The position numbers and the translations under genes are program-made. Shown here in pieces: positions 6,977 through 13,972 of a stretch of 25,006 bases of DNA. Source of the DNA: Tubiluchus corallicola (lineage: Eukaryota; Priapulida; Priapulimorpha; Priapulimorphida; Tubiluchidae); contig JAQGDQ010002471.1 of assembly GCA_030141605.1 (NCBI GenBank), positions 1 through 25,006 of the forward strand, read 5' to 3'. The notes below the pieces were generated by a model. The model was not told the origin of the DNA and made no database searches. It saw only the letters and a program-made list of their open reading frames with translations. Numbering within the stretch: the first letter of the stretch is position 1; every line of letters begins with the position of its first letter.

Positions 6977-7557
6977 AATTACAATTAGACAAAAAAATGC
7001 CTTTTGAAAAAAAAGTAAAGAGATTTAATGATCTCACCCAACAACTTTATGACTGGCTGGGAGTTAAACATCCCACGTTAAACATTCAACTCGTTCCAAT
7101 AGATAAAGTAAAAGGCAATGATTACAATCCAAATAAAGTCGCCCCTCCAGAAATGAAATTATTGCAGCTTTCTATGGAGAAGGACGGCGTAACCATGCCT
7201 GTAGTGGCATGTAAAACAAAAGAGGGATATACCGTTGTAGATGGCTTTCACAGGCGAACGGTCGCAAAAAAATCAAAAAAATTAGCCAAAAGCCTGAAAG
7301 GATTTTTGCCAATAAGCCGATTAGATAAAGACTTAGAGGACAGAATAGCAAGCACTGTAAGGCATAATTTGGCAAGAGGAACCCACCAAGTAGAACTTTC
7401 GGCAGAATTAGTTATAACTCTCCGAAAACACAATTGGGATGATGAGCGTATCGCTAAAGGATTAGGAATGGATGCAGAAGAAGTTTTACGCTTAAAGCAA
7501 GTTACAGGATTGGCAGAAGCATTTGCTGACAAGGATTTCTCAAATTCTTGGAAATAA
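6973..7557 (+). CDS. ParB/sulfiredoxin-fold protein (YbdM/IbrB-like)
   Basis: The 194-residue product has a ParB-like domain: VPIDKVKGNDYNPN (residues 41-54), a central helix and strand, DGFHRR at 90-95 (the ParB GxxR-type loop that can bind nucleotide in this fold), then TVRHNLARGTH around 129-139. A helix-turn-helix-like part follows (DDERIAKGLGMDAEEVLRLKQ). It is far shorter than a chromosomal ParB and lacks the dimerisation tail, so a partition role is doubtful. It matches YbdM/IbrB, which pair with YbdN/IbrA. In E. coli, IbrA and IbrB raise expression of immunoglobulin-binding eib genes; the biochemical activity is not known. The ATG overlaps the previous stop by 4 bp. Bases 7348-7378 recur exactly, in inverse orientation, twice in the replication origin. 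Confidence 0.88.
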   Translation: MKLQLDKKMPFEKKVKRFNDLTQQLYDWLGVKHPTLNIQLVPIDKVKGNDYNPNKVAPPEMKLLQLSMEKDGVTMPVVACKTKEGYTVVDGFHRRTVAKKSKKLAKSLKGFLPISRLDKDLEDRIASTVRHNLARGTHQVELSAELVITLRKHNWDDERIAKGLGMDAEEVLRLKQVTGLAEAFADKDFSNSWK

Positions 7558-7584
7558 AAAAGGGTCAAATTAAAAATCAAAAAA

Positions 7585-8049
7585 ATGTTACAAACAACAA
7601 CAAAATTCAATACAATTATTAACACCAAGCTCAATGAACTTGGTTTTGAAAAGGTGGTTAAATCCATCCCTTTAGTACCAGAAAAAACTTCACTGACTAA
7701 GTGTTTTGTCGCAGAGGCAAAGTTAGATGTGGATGGTGCAATAAAACATATTTTTACAAAAGTAGATGTAAAAATATATTGTGTTGGTATGAAAGATGGA
7801 AGTGTAAATTTAATGTTAGACTACTTATACGAACACCCTATAGGTAAAAACGGATATACACTGAAATTCCTTTACAGAAAAGATAAAGGCTGGAATCATT
7901 AATATTTTCCAATATATGTACAACGCTATAAAAAAGATGATGCAAAAGACAAATTTATGGAAGCGGAAATGCGAGCTAAGAAATATTCTCATCTCCCCTT
8001 TGCCAATGAAGTAATTAAAGATGCTAATTATTATCTTAAAAAATTGTAA
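7585..8049 (+). pseudogene. Small unknown gene split by an in-frame TAA
   Basis: An ORF starts at ATG 7585 and stops at TAA 7900-7902 (105 residues). The same frame then continues without a break for another 48 codons to TAA at 8047-8049. The second part (for example DKFMEAEMRAKKYSHLPFANEV) reads like normal protein and joins smoothly to the first. The simplest reading is a 154-codon gene with a recent nonsense mutation. A genuine 105-residue gene followed by non-coding sequence, stop readthrough, or a base-calling error are alternatives. I do not recognise the family; no membrane segment is seen. It lies 27 bp after the ParB-like gene and is probably the last member of that operon. Confidence 0.6.
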
Positions 8050-8075
8050 ATTAAATGATAATTATTTTATATTTA
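8044..8075 (+). promoter_or_regulatory. Possible promoter ahead of the folded element at 8101
   Basis: TTG (8044-8046), a 21-nt spacer and TATATTTA (8068-8075) repeat the arrangement, including the exact -7 octamer, of the promoter at 3866-3896. No gene starts downstream on this strand, so its product would be the folded RNA at 8101-8169. Confidence 0.4.
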
Positions 8076-8100
8076 TAACATAAACTTAGTGAAATAAAAT

Positions 8101-8169
8101 AGAGCGGTGGCAGTAACAGCAATGTCTGATGGGTTGTCCTTTTAGGTTTTACCTACACAACACCGTTCT
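8101..8169. ncRNA. Folded element between the operon and rep (small RNA or bidirectional terminator)
   Basis: AGAGCGGTG (8101-8109) pairs with CACCGTTCT (8161-8169), nine pairs with one G-U wobble. Inside, AGGT/ACCT (8144-8147 with 8151-8154) and TTGT/ACAA (8134-8137 with 8157-8160) form a second hairpin. A plus-strand promoter-like sequence lies upstream. On the minus strand the element follows the rep stop by 17 bp and runs into T-rich sequence, so it may instead be the 3' end of the rep transcript. Confidence 0.4.
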
Positions 8170-8185
8170 ATTTATCCTGTATAAT

Positions 8186-9178
8186 TTACTCCTTCCCTCC
8201 TATTCTATTGCTTTGCTTTTTTTGTTTTGTGTCCCACTCAAAATCATTTTTTAGAATATATAATATTAGCCTTTTGATATCCTTAGTAGTTTTTTTACCA
8301 CTCACTACGTCATCATCCAATTGTGTGCATCTATTATAGCATTGTTGCAGGTGATTGTTTTGATGTAAATGCTGCATTAATTGAGTTGTGCTATCACTAT
8401 AATATACTGAAAAGAATCTTATTAAATAACTGTACATTTCATTCTCTTTCTCTTTTTTGCTTTCATCTTCTTTTCGTCTTACTATCTTAAAGGTGATAGT
8501 ATCAAATGCTCTACTTCCTTTGGATCTGCTTAAAGAGTAATTGAACCATACATCTGCCTTCTCTTTTAATTCCCGCTGCGCATAATCTAATACAAATCGT
8601 TTAAATTCGCTTAACCCCGAATATTTTTTCTCCACATAAAGCATTCTTTTTAATCTTCTCAAATTTACTTCTACTCCTCCTTTATCTACCCATCTACAAC
8701 ATATTTCATACATTCGCTTTGCATGTGAACTCTTCAAGATAAGAGCTATAGTTTTTTGATACTTTGTAAAACCTTTACCAATATAAAGCCACATGGGAAG
8801 TGCCATTTCAGCTATTTCTATTTTTAATAAATCTGTACCATACGGGTGTTCAGCACCTGCTATCATTCCTGTAACCACAACACTTTTTCTCTCTCTTTCT
8901 AAAGATTCATACTCAAACGTTTTTTGAACAATACTTTCTGCTGCATCTACTAAATTTCTATAATCACTTTTTTTCACAAGATGTTTTACACTAATGAAAA
9001 AGGAAATACTCCCTGTAAGTCCCCTCTGTTGAGGTGTCATTTTATCCTGTAAAACAGAAATAATTTCATAAATAATATTCTTTTGCAAAGGAGTAAAATC
9101 ATATCGTGCATTTGTTATATGGTTAGGTTGGATAATTGTATTTTTATTATTATCCTTTACTACAACTGTATTCTTCAT
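8186..9178 (-). CDS. rep: Replication initiator, Rep_3 (RepB/RepA) family
   Basis: The 330-residue protein begins MKNTVVVKDNN and QPNHITNARYDFTPLQKNIIYEII, the N-terminal signature of Bacteroidota plasmid initiators. These have two winged-helix domains (about residues 20-130 and 140-240 here) and bind iterons as monomers to open the origin, often acting as autorepressing dimers on their own promoter. HAKRMYEICCRWVDKGG and the LRRLKRML stretch belong to the second domain. The C-terminal ~90 residues are Gln/Lys-rich and less conserved. The start is ATG 9178. The first iteron-like sequence lies only ~70 bp upstream, so Rep could control its own expression. A weak promoter candidate is TTG-N20-TACATTGC, with the -7 element at 9205-9212 on the minus strand. 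The family is clear; copy number and host range cannot be read from it. Confidence 0.93.
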   Translation of the reverse strand: MKNTVVVKDNNKNTIIQPNHITNARYDFTPLQKNIIYEIISVLQDKMTPQQRGLTGSISFFISVKHLVKKSDYRNLVDAAESIVQKTFEYESLERERKSVVVTGMIAGAEHPYGTDLLKIEIAEMALPMWLYIGKGFTKYQKTIALILKSSHAKRMYEICCRWVDKGGVEVNLRRLKRMLYVEKKYSGLSEFKRFVLDYAQRELKEKADVWFNYSLSRSKGSRAFDTITFKIVRRKEDESKKEKENEMYSYLIRFFSVYYSDSTTQLMQHLHQNNHLQQCYNRCTQLDDDVVSGKKTTKDIKRLILYILKNDFEWDTKQKKQSNRIGGKE

Positions 9179-9264
9179 ATATTCTTATTTAAATAATGTA
9201 ATATGCAATGTATAAAAAAACAAAAAGAAAAACAAAAGAAAACTTTTTTTTTCTCCTTTGACTG

Positions 9265-9346
9265 TTATTTTCTCCTGTTTTGACCGCTATTTTCTCCTGT
9301 TTTGACCGTTATTTTCTCCTGTTTTGACCGTTATTTTCTCCTGTTT
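9265..9346 (+). repeat. Iteron block 1 (three full units and one truncated)
   Basis: Units at 9265-9286, 9287-9308 and 9309-9330 are identical except that the second starts CT instead of TT. A fourth is cut after 16 bases at 9346 and leads straight into the first DnaA box. These are the predicted Rep-binding sites. Confidence 0.92.
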
Positions 9347-9352
9347 CAAAAG

Positions 9353-9361
9353 TTATCCACA
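9353..9361 (+). promoter_or_regulatory. DnaA box 1
   Basis: TTATCCACA is a perfect consensus DnaA box, placed directly after iteron block 1 and followed by an AT-rich stretch at 9386-9413. This is the usual order of a Rep/DnaA-opened plasmid origin. Confidence 0.85.
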
Positions 9362-9469
9362 TCGTAATTCTTTTTAAAACAACGAGTTACAAAAATTTTT
9401 TTTATTGTACAATAGTACTTATAATATACTACAATATACTACTATAAAGCATTTGCTTGAAAATAAGGC

Positions 9470-9492
9470 GTTTGCTTGAAAATCAAGCAAAC
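9470..9492. repeat. 10-bp perfect palindrome in the origin
   Basis: GTTTGCTTGA and TCAAGCAAAC are separated by three A residues. A partial extra copy of the left arm (TTTGCTTGAAAAT) sits just upstream near 9452. No T tract follows, so a protein-binding site or replication-related hairpin is more likely than a terminator. Confidence 0.7.
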
Positions 9493-9591
9493 ATCCTTCA
9501 AATATTATTCGCTAACGCTCATAAACAACCTTAATCAAAGGGAAAAAAGAACGGTTTTTCCCTTTTAACTCATTTCGTCTCTTTTATACCG

Positions 9592-9717
9592 TTATTTTCT
9601 CCTGTTTTGACCGCTATTTTCTCCTGTTTTGACCGTTATTTTCTCCTGTTTTGACCGCTCTTGCCAAATTATGCCTTACAGTGCTTGCCTGTTTTGACCG
9701 TTATTTTCTCCTGTTTT
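9592..9717 (+). repeat. Iteron block 2 with embedded 31-bp self-derived sequence
   Basis: Units at 9592-9613, 9614-9635 and 9636-9657 repeat block 1 in the same order. Then comes a 31-bp segment (9658-9688) exactly equal to the reverse complement of 7348-7378 in the ParB-like gene. It is followed by the 12 bases CTGTTTTGACCG (9689-9700) and the truncated unit 9701-9717. Relative to block 1, the insertion is therefore 31 bp plus a 12-bp duplication of the iteron end. Confidence 0.9.
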
Positions 9718-9723
9718 CAAAAG

Positions 9724-9732
9724 TTATCCACA
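9724..9732 (+). promoter_or_regulatory. DnaA box 2
   Basis: A second TTATCCACA in the same setting as box 1. About 75 bp around it (from the truncated iteron to ATTGTACAATA) is repeated nearly exactly, so the origin contains two copies of the DnaA-box/AT-rich module. Confidence 0.83.
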
Positions 9733-9784
9733 TCGTAATTCTTTTTAAAACAACGAGTTACAAAATTTTTTTTATTGTACAATA

Positions 9785-9813
9785 CCGAAAGAAGAAAGGG
9801 TAATAAAAGATAT
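9785..9813 (+). repeat. 29-bp segment copied from the T9SS-exported protein gene
   Basis: 28 of 29 bases match 12790-12818 in the same orientation; the only difference is A at 9790 against G at 12795. It lies between the end of the second DnaA module and a CCTGTTTTGACCG iteron end. In the gene this stretch is ordinary coding sequence. Confidence 0.88.
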
Positions 9814-9826
9814 CCTGTTTTGACCG

Positions 9827-9900
9827 TTATTTTCTCCTGTTTTGACCGCTCTTGCCAAATTATGCCTTACAGTGCTTGCCTGTTTTGACCGTTATTTTCT
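9827..9900 (+). repeat. Iteron block 3 with second copy of the 31-bp self-derived sequence
   Basis: One full iteron (9827-9848), the same 31-bp segment (9849-9879, reverse complement of 7348-7378), CTGTTTTGACCG (9880-9891) and a truncated unit. It repeats the insertion junctions of block 2 exactly, so it is most simply a copy of part of block 2. Confidence 0.9.
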
Positions 9901-9953
9901 TATCTTTTAATCTATTTTTACTTCTTTTATGCCGTTATTTTAAAAAAAATTAC

Positions 9954-9961
9954 TATCTTTA
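9954..9961 (+). promoter_or_regulatory. Likely -7 element for the surface-gene cluster
   Basis: TATCTTTA resembles the Bacteroidota -7 box TAnnTTTG and lies ~49 bp before the lipoprotein ATG at 10010. No clear TTG is seen at -33, so the assignment is tentative. Confidence 0.35.
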
Positions 9962-10009
9962 CTTAACTGAATTAGAAACACTTAATTGAATTATAAAAAA
10001 CAAACTATT

Positions 10010-11002
10010 ATGAAAAAAATATTATTTCTTTTCCCTTTGATTATTATTTTAATCTCTTGCAAGAAAGATAATCCAATACCCATAGAGGAAGTAATAGAAA
10101 ATAAAAACAAATTCCCATTATTAATAACCTTACATAATGGTTTGCAAGTAGATAAATCTCAAAACCTTGATTTTTCATCTTATGATAAGATATATTTTAA
10201 TACATATGATAAATATGCTACTGATTTTCCCAGTGAACATATAAAGTGGAGAGAAGATAGCGCCAAAGTAAAAACAGAAGATAATTACTCCACAGGCTAT
10301 ACTATTAACTTTAAATTAGATACAACAGACAAAGAATGTAAAAAACAATATATAACTGAATTTTCGTTTTATTTGTTAGATACTATGAAAATAACGGGAG
10401 ATATAGGAGAGGGAGAGGGACAATATTATGAAGTAAAAACAATAATGCAGAAAAAAGAACTAAATGTCAAAGAGTATTTTTTAAAATTTTATCCCGATAC
10501 AACAGGAATATATTATTATCGTCTAAGCGTAAAAAATAATTATGGTAAGGTTATTAATGCTAACATTAGATTAAATGTATTTGATAACATCCCTCCTATT
10601 CCCTATGTCAATATAAAATGGATATCAAACTCTAATAATAGTGGTAATTATCCAAATAGCAGTTATGTATTTGATGTTATATTAGATAGTTGTAAAGACG
10701 GAGATGATTATTACGGAGGTAAAATTGTTAATACAAACATCCTTTTTGAACACTTACCAAGTTCTGGAAATTTAAAGAACGAAACAAAAACTTTTGAAAA
10801 TTGTAATTTAAATGAAATTATCAATATTACACAAGATGAATGGAGATTTGGACAGAATGATACTATTGCTATAACAACGACAGTTACAGATGATAATGGA
10901 GCTGTAACAAGCGAATTTTTAAAAATATATGCTCTATTCCCAAGTGAACAAACAGAAGAGGAGAAGATACGTGTCTTGAAAAGAATAATAACAATTAAAT
11001 AA
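10010..11002 (+). CDS. Lipoprotein of unknown function
   Basis: 330 residues from ATG 10010. This start is preferred over the in-frame ATG at 9986 because it begins a classical lipoprotein signal: MKKILFLFPLIIILISC with lipobox LISC, lipidated Cys at residue 17, then KKDN. The rest is soluble and Asn/Asp/Tyr-rich, with beta-rich stretches such as TGIYYYRLSVKNNYGKVINANIRLNVFDNIPPIPYVNIKW that recall PKD/Ig-like modules of Bacteroidota surface proteins. No enzymatic motif is seen. It is followed after 8 bp by the large T9SS-exported protein and, further on, by another lipoprotein, so the three probably form one surface-protein operon. Attachment to the outer membrane is inferred from the lipobox. 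Confidence 0.82.
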   Translation: MKKILFLFPLIIILISCKKDNPIPIEEVIENKNKFPLLITLHNGLQVDKSQNLDFSSYDKIYFNTYDKYATDFPSEHIKWREDSAKVKTEDNYSTGYTINFKLDTTDKECKKQYITEFSFYLLDTMKITGDIGEGEGQYYEVKTIMQKKELNVKEYFLKFYPDTTGIYYYRLSVKNNYGKVINANIRLNVFDNIPPIPYVNIKWISNSNNSGNYPNSSYVFDVILDSCKDGDDYYGGKIVNTNILFEHLPSSGNLKNETKTFENCNLNEIINITQDEWRFGQNDTIAITTTVTDDNGAVTSEFLKIYALFPSEQTEEEKIRVLKRIITIK

Positions 11003-11010
11003 TTATTGTC

Positions 11011-13950
11011 ATGAAAAAATTAATTTTATCTTTTTTGCTTACAAACATTATAGCATTTACCACAGCTCAAACATCAATTGTTACTATTAATTGTGGTAGT
11101 CCCACTATTGGTGCATCAGCTCATGCCACAAGTGTTGTTATAACAGAAAATCTAACCTTACGTCCAAACTATAACTATACTTTGAAATATGAAGATTATA
11201 TTAATTTTATTGTTAATTTACCCAATGGAAAAAGTTTTAATGTCTCGTCAGGTGAAGGAAATATCGGAGGAATCTCACTTAATAATTTATGTTCAACAGG
11301 CAGAATTGTTCAACAAATAATAATTTCTAAGACTAATTCACAAGTTTCTGTTAATGGAAACAACGGAGTAAATAAAACTTATGAAAAAACAGTTAATTTG
11401 CCATTGTCTGTATTCTCTTTATGGGAAGACTATACAGCCCCAATGACTACTAATACGACAGTTACAGTAACTGTGAAAATTAATGTGTCATTCGCATTTG
11501 AAGATTATCGAAATATACCTAATGCCATTACTTCTTTTGATCAAGCAGTGATAACAGAAAAAACATGTAATAACATAAAGTTTACAAAAAAAGATCCATA
11601 TAATTTTTATTCAAAATATTTATGGTACGAAGGAAATACGAAAGAAGACGAAAATTTAGAATGGACACATGATATTAGTAACAAATTAAATCAAGAAATT
11701 ACTTTTGGGATTCAGGAAGACCCCGAAGCATACTATGGTTATTCAAAAAGTCAAATTTTTACAAAAAAGATAACTGCCCCCACTCCTACTCTCCCTAATC
11801 CAAAGATAAAAATTACTTCCAATACTACCAATACAACATATTTTCTTAATGATGGGGTAAGATTTTTTGATTTAACAGAAGATGAAAATTTTTCATTAAA
11901 GATAGATGAAAACATAAACTACAGTTCAAAAGTGAAAATAATATGGGAAAAGAGAGATAAAGGCTCAAACGATTGGCAACAGATATCTTATATGTTATGG
12001 AGTAATGGAGGCAACATACTTAATCATGTTGCAGATGTAAATATAGATGCAATACGTTATATATTAATTTACGAACACAACGAAAATGATTGGAACTGTG
12101 CTGTTTCCACACGACAAAGCCAACAATTAAATTTAAATGTGCTCAAAAAACCAATGTTAGTGATAACACCTACTACCGCAACTGAATTATGTGTCGGTGA
12201 AAAATTAATAATAGAAGCCCCTACAAAACAAAACGTAACTCATATTTTAGGTTGGTATAAAGATGATATAAAAATAAATGAAAATGAAAATATAACAATA
12301 AATCCAATTGATTGGACATTAACAGTAAATAATGTTGGAGAAGAAGAAGAAGGCAATTATTACTTTAAAGGTTATAATACATATATATATAATGAAAATG
12401 AATCTAATGAAGTAACTATTAATATACACAGCATACCTATTAAACCAAAACTATACGGAGCTATATATCCATTGACTGAAGGAATAAATGAAAAACAATA
12501 TATGGACACTGTTCATGTAATTGATAGCTACCATACAAAAATTTTTATCAATAATGCTAATGCTGAAGAAAAAGAATATGTATGGAAAAAAGAAAATGAA
12601 GATTTTATAACCACAACAGAAAACTATATACATATATATCCTTTTAACACAAATAATGAAGGAAACTATTCTGTATTTAAAGTATCAGAGGCAAACAAGT
12701 GTACAAGTGAAGTAACAAATATATATCTTAACTTTGTACCCAATATAAAGAATATAATTTTAAATGCTCCTGATGAAATCACTATTGAGCCGAAGGAAGA
12801 AAGGGTAATAAAAGATATAGAACCATATAATGTAAATCATAGAAATAAAATAACATATCAATTTATAGATTATAACGATAATTCTATTTTTGCAACAGGT
12901 GATAGCCTTATTCTCACTCCAGAACTTATACTTACACGCCCAATGATAAAAATAAAAGCTATTAGTGATGATGAAGATACATTTAAAGAAAAGTTATTAA
13001 AAATAAATTTATCAAAATTGGAAATTGAGAATATAGACATAGAAATATCTAAAAATGGTGAGAACATAGAATATAATGATAGAATAGAGGTGGTACAAGG
13101 AACAGAGCTAACTTTTATTCTAATAGGAGATGAAAGTATAGATGGCATTATGAATAACTCAAATATTTCATGGTATGTAGAGAGCCTAAAAACACCGTCT
13201 GTACAAGATACTGGAATGATAAATCTTATTTATCCTTTTAATAATGCAGGCAATTACATTGTAAGAGCGGGAATAAATGGGAATATGTTTAATACTGACA
13301 TTGATGAGACAAGCCCAAGTGTAATAATTAATGTAACTCCTGCTACTTTATCTAACCTAAAAGTAATAGCATTACTTGACGATGAAGAAATTGAAGAAAA
13401 TATCGAAATAAAACGAGGTACAGAAATAAGTTTTATACTTCAATATAACGAAACAAATCAAATTATTAAAAATGCAAAAATAACATGGCAACTTGAAAAA
13501 GAAAATGGATGGGTAATAGATGATATTGGATGGACAACTGTACATCATTTCTTCAATAGTATTGGAAACTTTGAAGTGAAAGCAAAGATTGAAGGTGAAT
13601 TTTTCAACACAGAAATAATAGAAGAAACACATCCATTTCAAGTTAATGTAGTATTACCTGAGGGTACTATAAAAAATGCAGAGTTAGGCGGCGAAGATGA
13701 TATAATATTATATCCTAACCCCTTCACTACACATCTTCACACAAAAATTTTTGTAGAAAAAAGCCAAGAAATACTTATATCCATTTTTAAAAATGGTATT
13801 TTCATTGATAGACAAATAATTAATGTTGTTGGTGGTATTAATAACACTATAAAAATCAATACACAAAGAGTAACAGAAGCGGGGATTTACATCATAAAAC
13901 TACAAAACATACAAGGACTTGACAAAACAATAAGAGTCATTAAACAATAA
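11011..13950 (+). CDS. Large secreted protein with Ig-like regions and a C-terminal T9SS sorting domain
   Basis: 979 residues. A signal peptide spans 1-19 (cleavage before Q20). The body is beta-rich and Asn/Glu/Ile-rich, with several repeats of Ig/PKD-like character; one near residue 400-470 contains LGWYKDDIKINENENITI and EEGNYYFKGYN, typical of an Ig fold. The last ~85 residues form a type A T9SS sorting domain: DIILYPNPFTTHL, then ILISIFKNG, INTQRVTEAGIYIIKLQN and a final IRVIKQ. Known type A domains direct secretion through the type IX system and are removed on surface attachment. This implies a T9SS-competent host and a surface or adhesin-like role, which is an inference. Bases 12790-12818 recur with one mismatch in the replication origin. 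Confidence 0.9.
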   Translation: MKKLILSFLLTNIIAFTTAQTSIVTINCGSPTIGASAHATSVVITENLTLRPNYNYTLKYEDYINFIVNLPNGKSFNVSSGEGNIGGISLNNLCSTGRIVQQIIISKTNSQVSVNGNNGVNKTYEKTVNLPLSVFSLWEDYTAPMTTNTTVTVTVKINVSFAFEDYRNIPNAITSFDQAVITEKTCNNIKFTKKDPYNFYSKYLWYEGNTKEDENLEWTHDISNKLNQEITFGIQEDPEAYYGYSKSQIFTKKITAPTPTLPNPKIKITSNTTNTTYFLNDGVRFFDLTEDENFSLKIDENINYSSKVKIIWEKRDKGSNDWQQISYMLWSNGGNILNHVADVNIDAIRYILIYEHNENDWNCAVSTRQSQQLNLNVLKKPMLVITPTTATELCVGEKLIIEAPTKQNVTHILGWYKDDIKINENENITINPIDWTLTVNNVGEEEEGNYYFKGYNTYIYNENESNEVTINIHSIPIKPKLYGAIYPLTEGINEKQYMDTVHVIDSYHTKIFINNANAEEKEYVWKKENEDFITTTENYIHIYPFNTNNEGNYSVFKVSEANKCTSEVTNIYLNFVPNIKNIILNAPDEITIEPKEERVIKDIEPYNVNHRNKITYQFIDYNDNSIFATGDSLILTPELILTRPMIKIKAISDDEDTFKEKLLKINLSKLEIENIDIEISKNGENIEYNDRIEVVQGTELTFILIGDESIDGIMNNSNISWYVESLKTPSVQDTGMINLIYPFNNAGNYIVRAGINGNMFNTDIDETSPSVIINVTPATLSNLKVIALLDDEEIEENIEIKRGTEISFILQYNETNQIIKNAKITWQLEKENGWVIDDIGWTTVHHFFNSIGNFEVKAKIEGEFFNTEIIEETHPFQVNVVLPEGTIKNAELGGEDDIILYPNPFTTHLHTKIFVEKSQEILISIFKNGIFIDRQIINVVGGINNTIKINTQRVTEAGIYIIKLQNIQGLDKTIRVIKQ

Positions 13951-13972
13951 CATCACATAAAATTATTATAAC

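Larger units (their letters stand above)
9247..9900. other. Iteron-type plasmid replication origin
   Basis: Upstream of rep lie seven intact 22-bp iterons (starts 9265, 9287, 9309, 9592, 9614, 9636, 9827; shared core TCTCCTGTTTTGACCG), several truncated or degenerate ones (for example 9247-9264), two perfect DnaA boxes and AT-rich stretches able to melt. The iterons are direct repeats read on the plus strand. The region is a mosaic: block 9265-9413 is repeated as 9592-9784 with a 43-bp insertion, and part of the second block recurs at 9814-9900. Non-iteron inserts at 9658-9688, 9785-9813 and 9849-9879 match genes elsewhere in this window. Confidence 0.9.

Noticed and set aside
6973-7557. Plasmid partition ParB partner of TraA
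   Set aside because: Too short, in another operon 17 kb away, and matching the YbdM/IbrB type that pairs with the PP-loop protein next to it.
9592-9900. CRISPR array (repeats with 29-31-bp unique inserts)
   Set aside because: The repeats are direct tandem iterons without regular spacers, most units have none, inserts match the plasmid itself, and no cas gene is visible. It is better read as an iteron origin with captured fragments.
9986-10009. Upstream ATG at 9986 as start of the first lipoprotein
   Set aside because: It would add eight polar residues in front of a perfect lipoprotein signal that begins at 10010.
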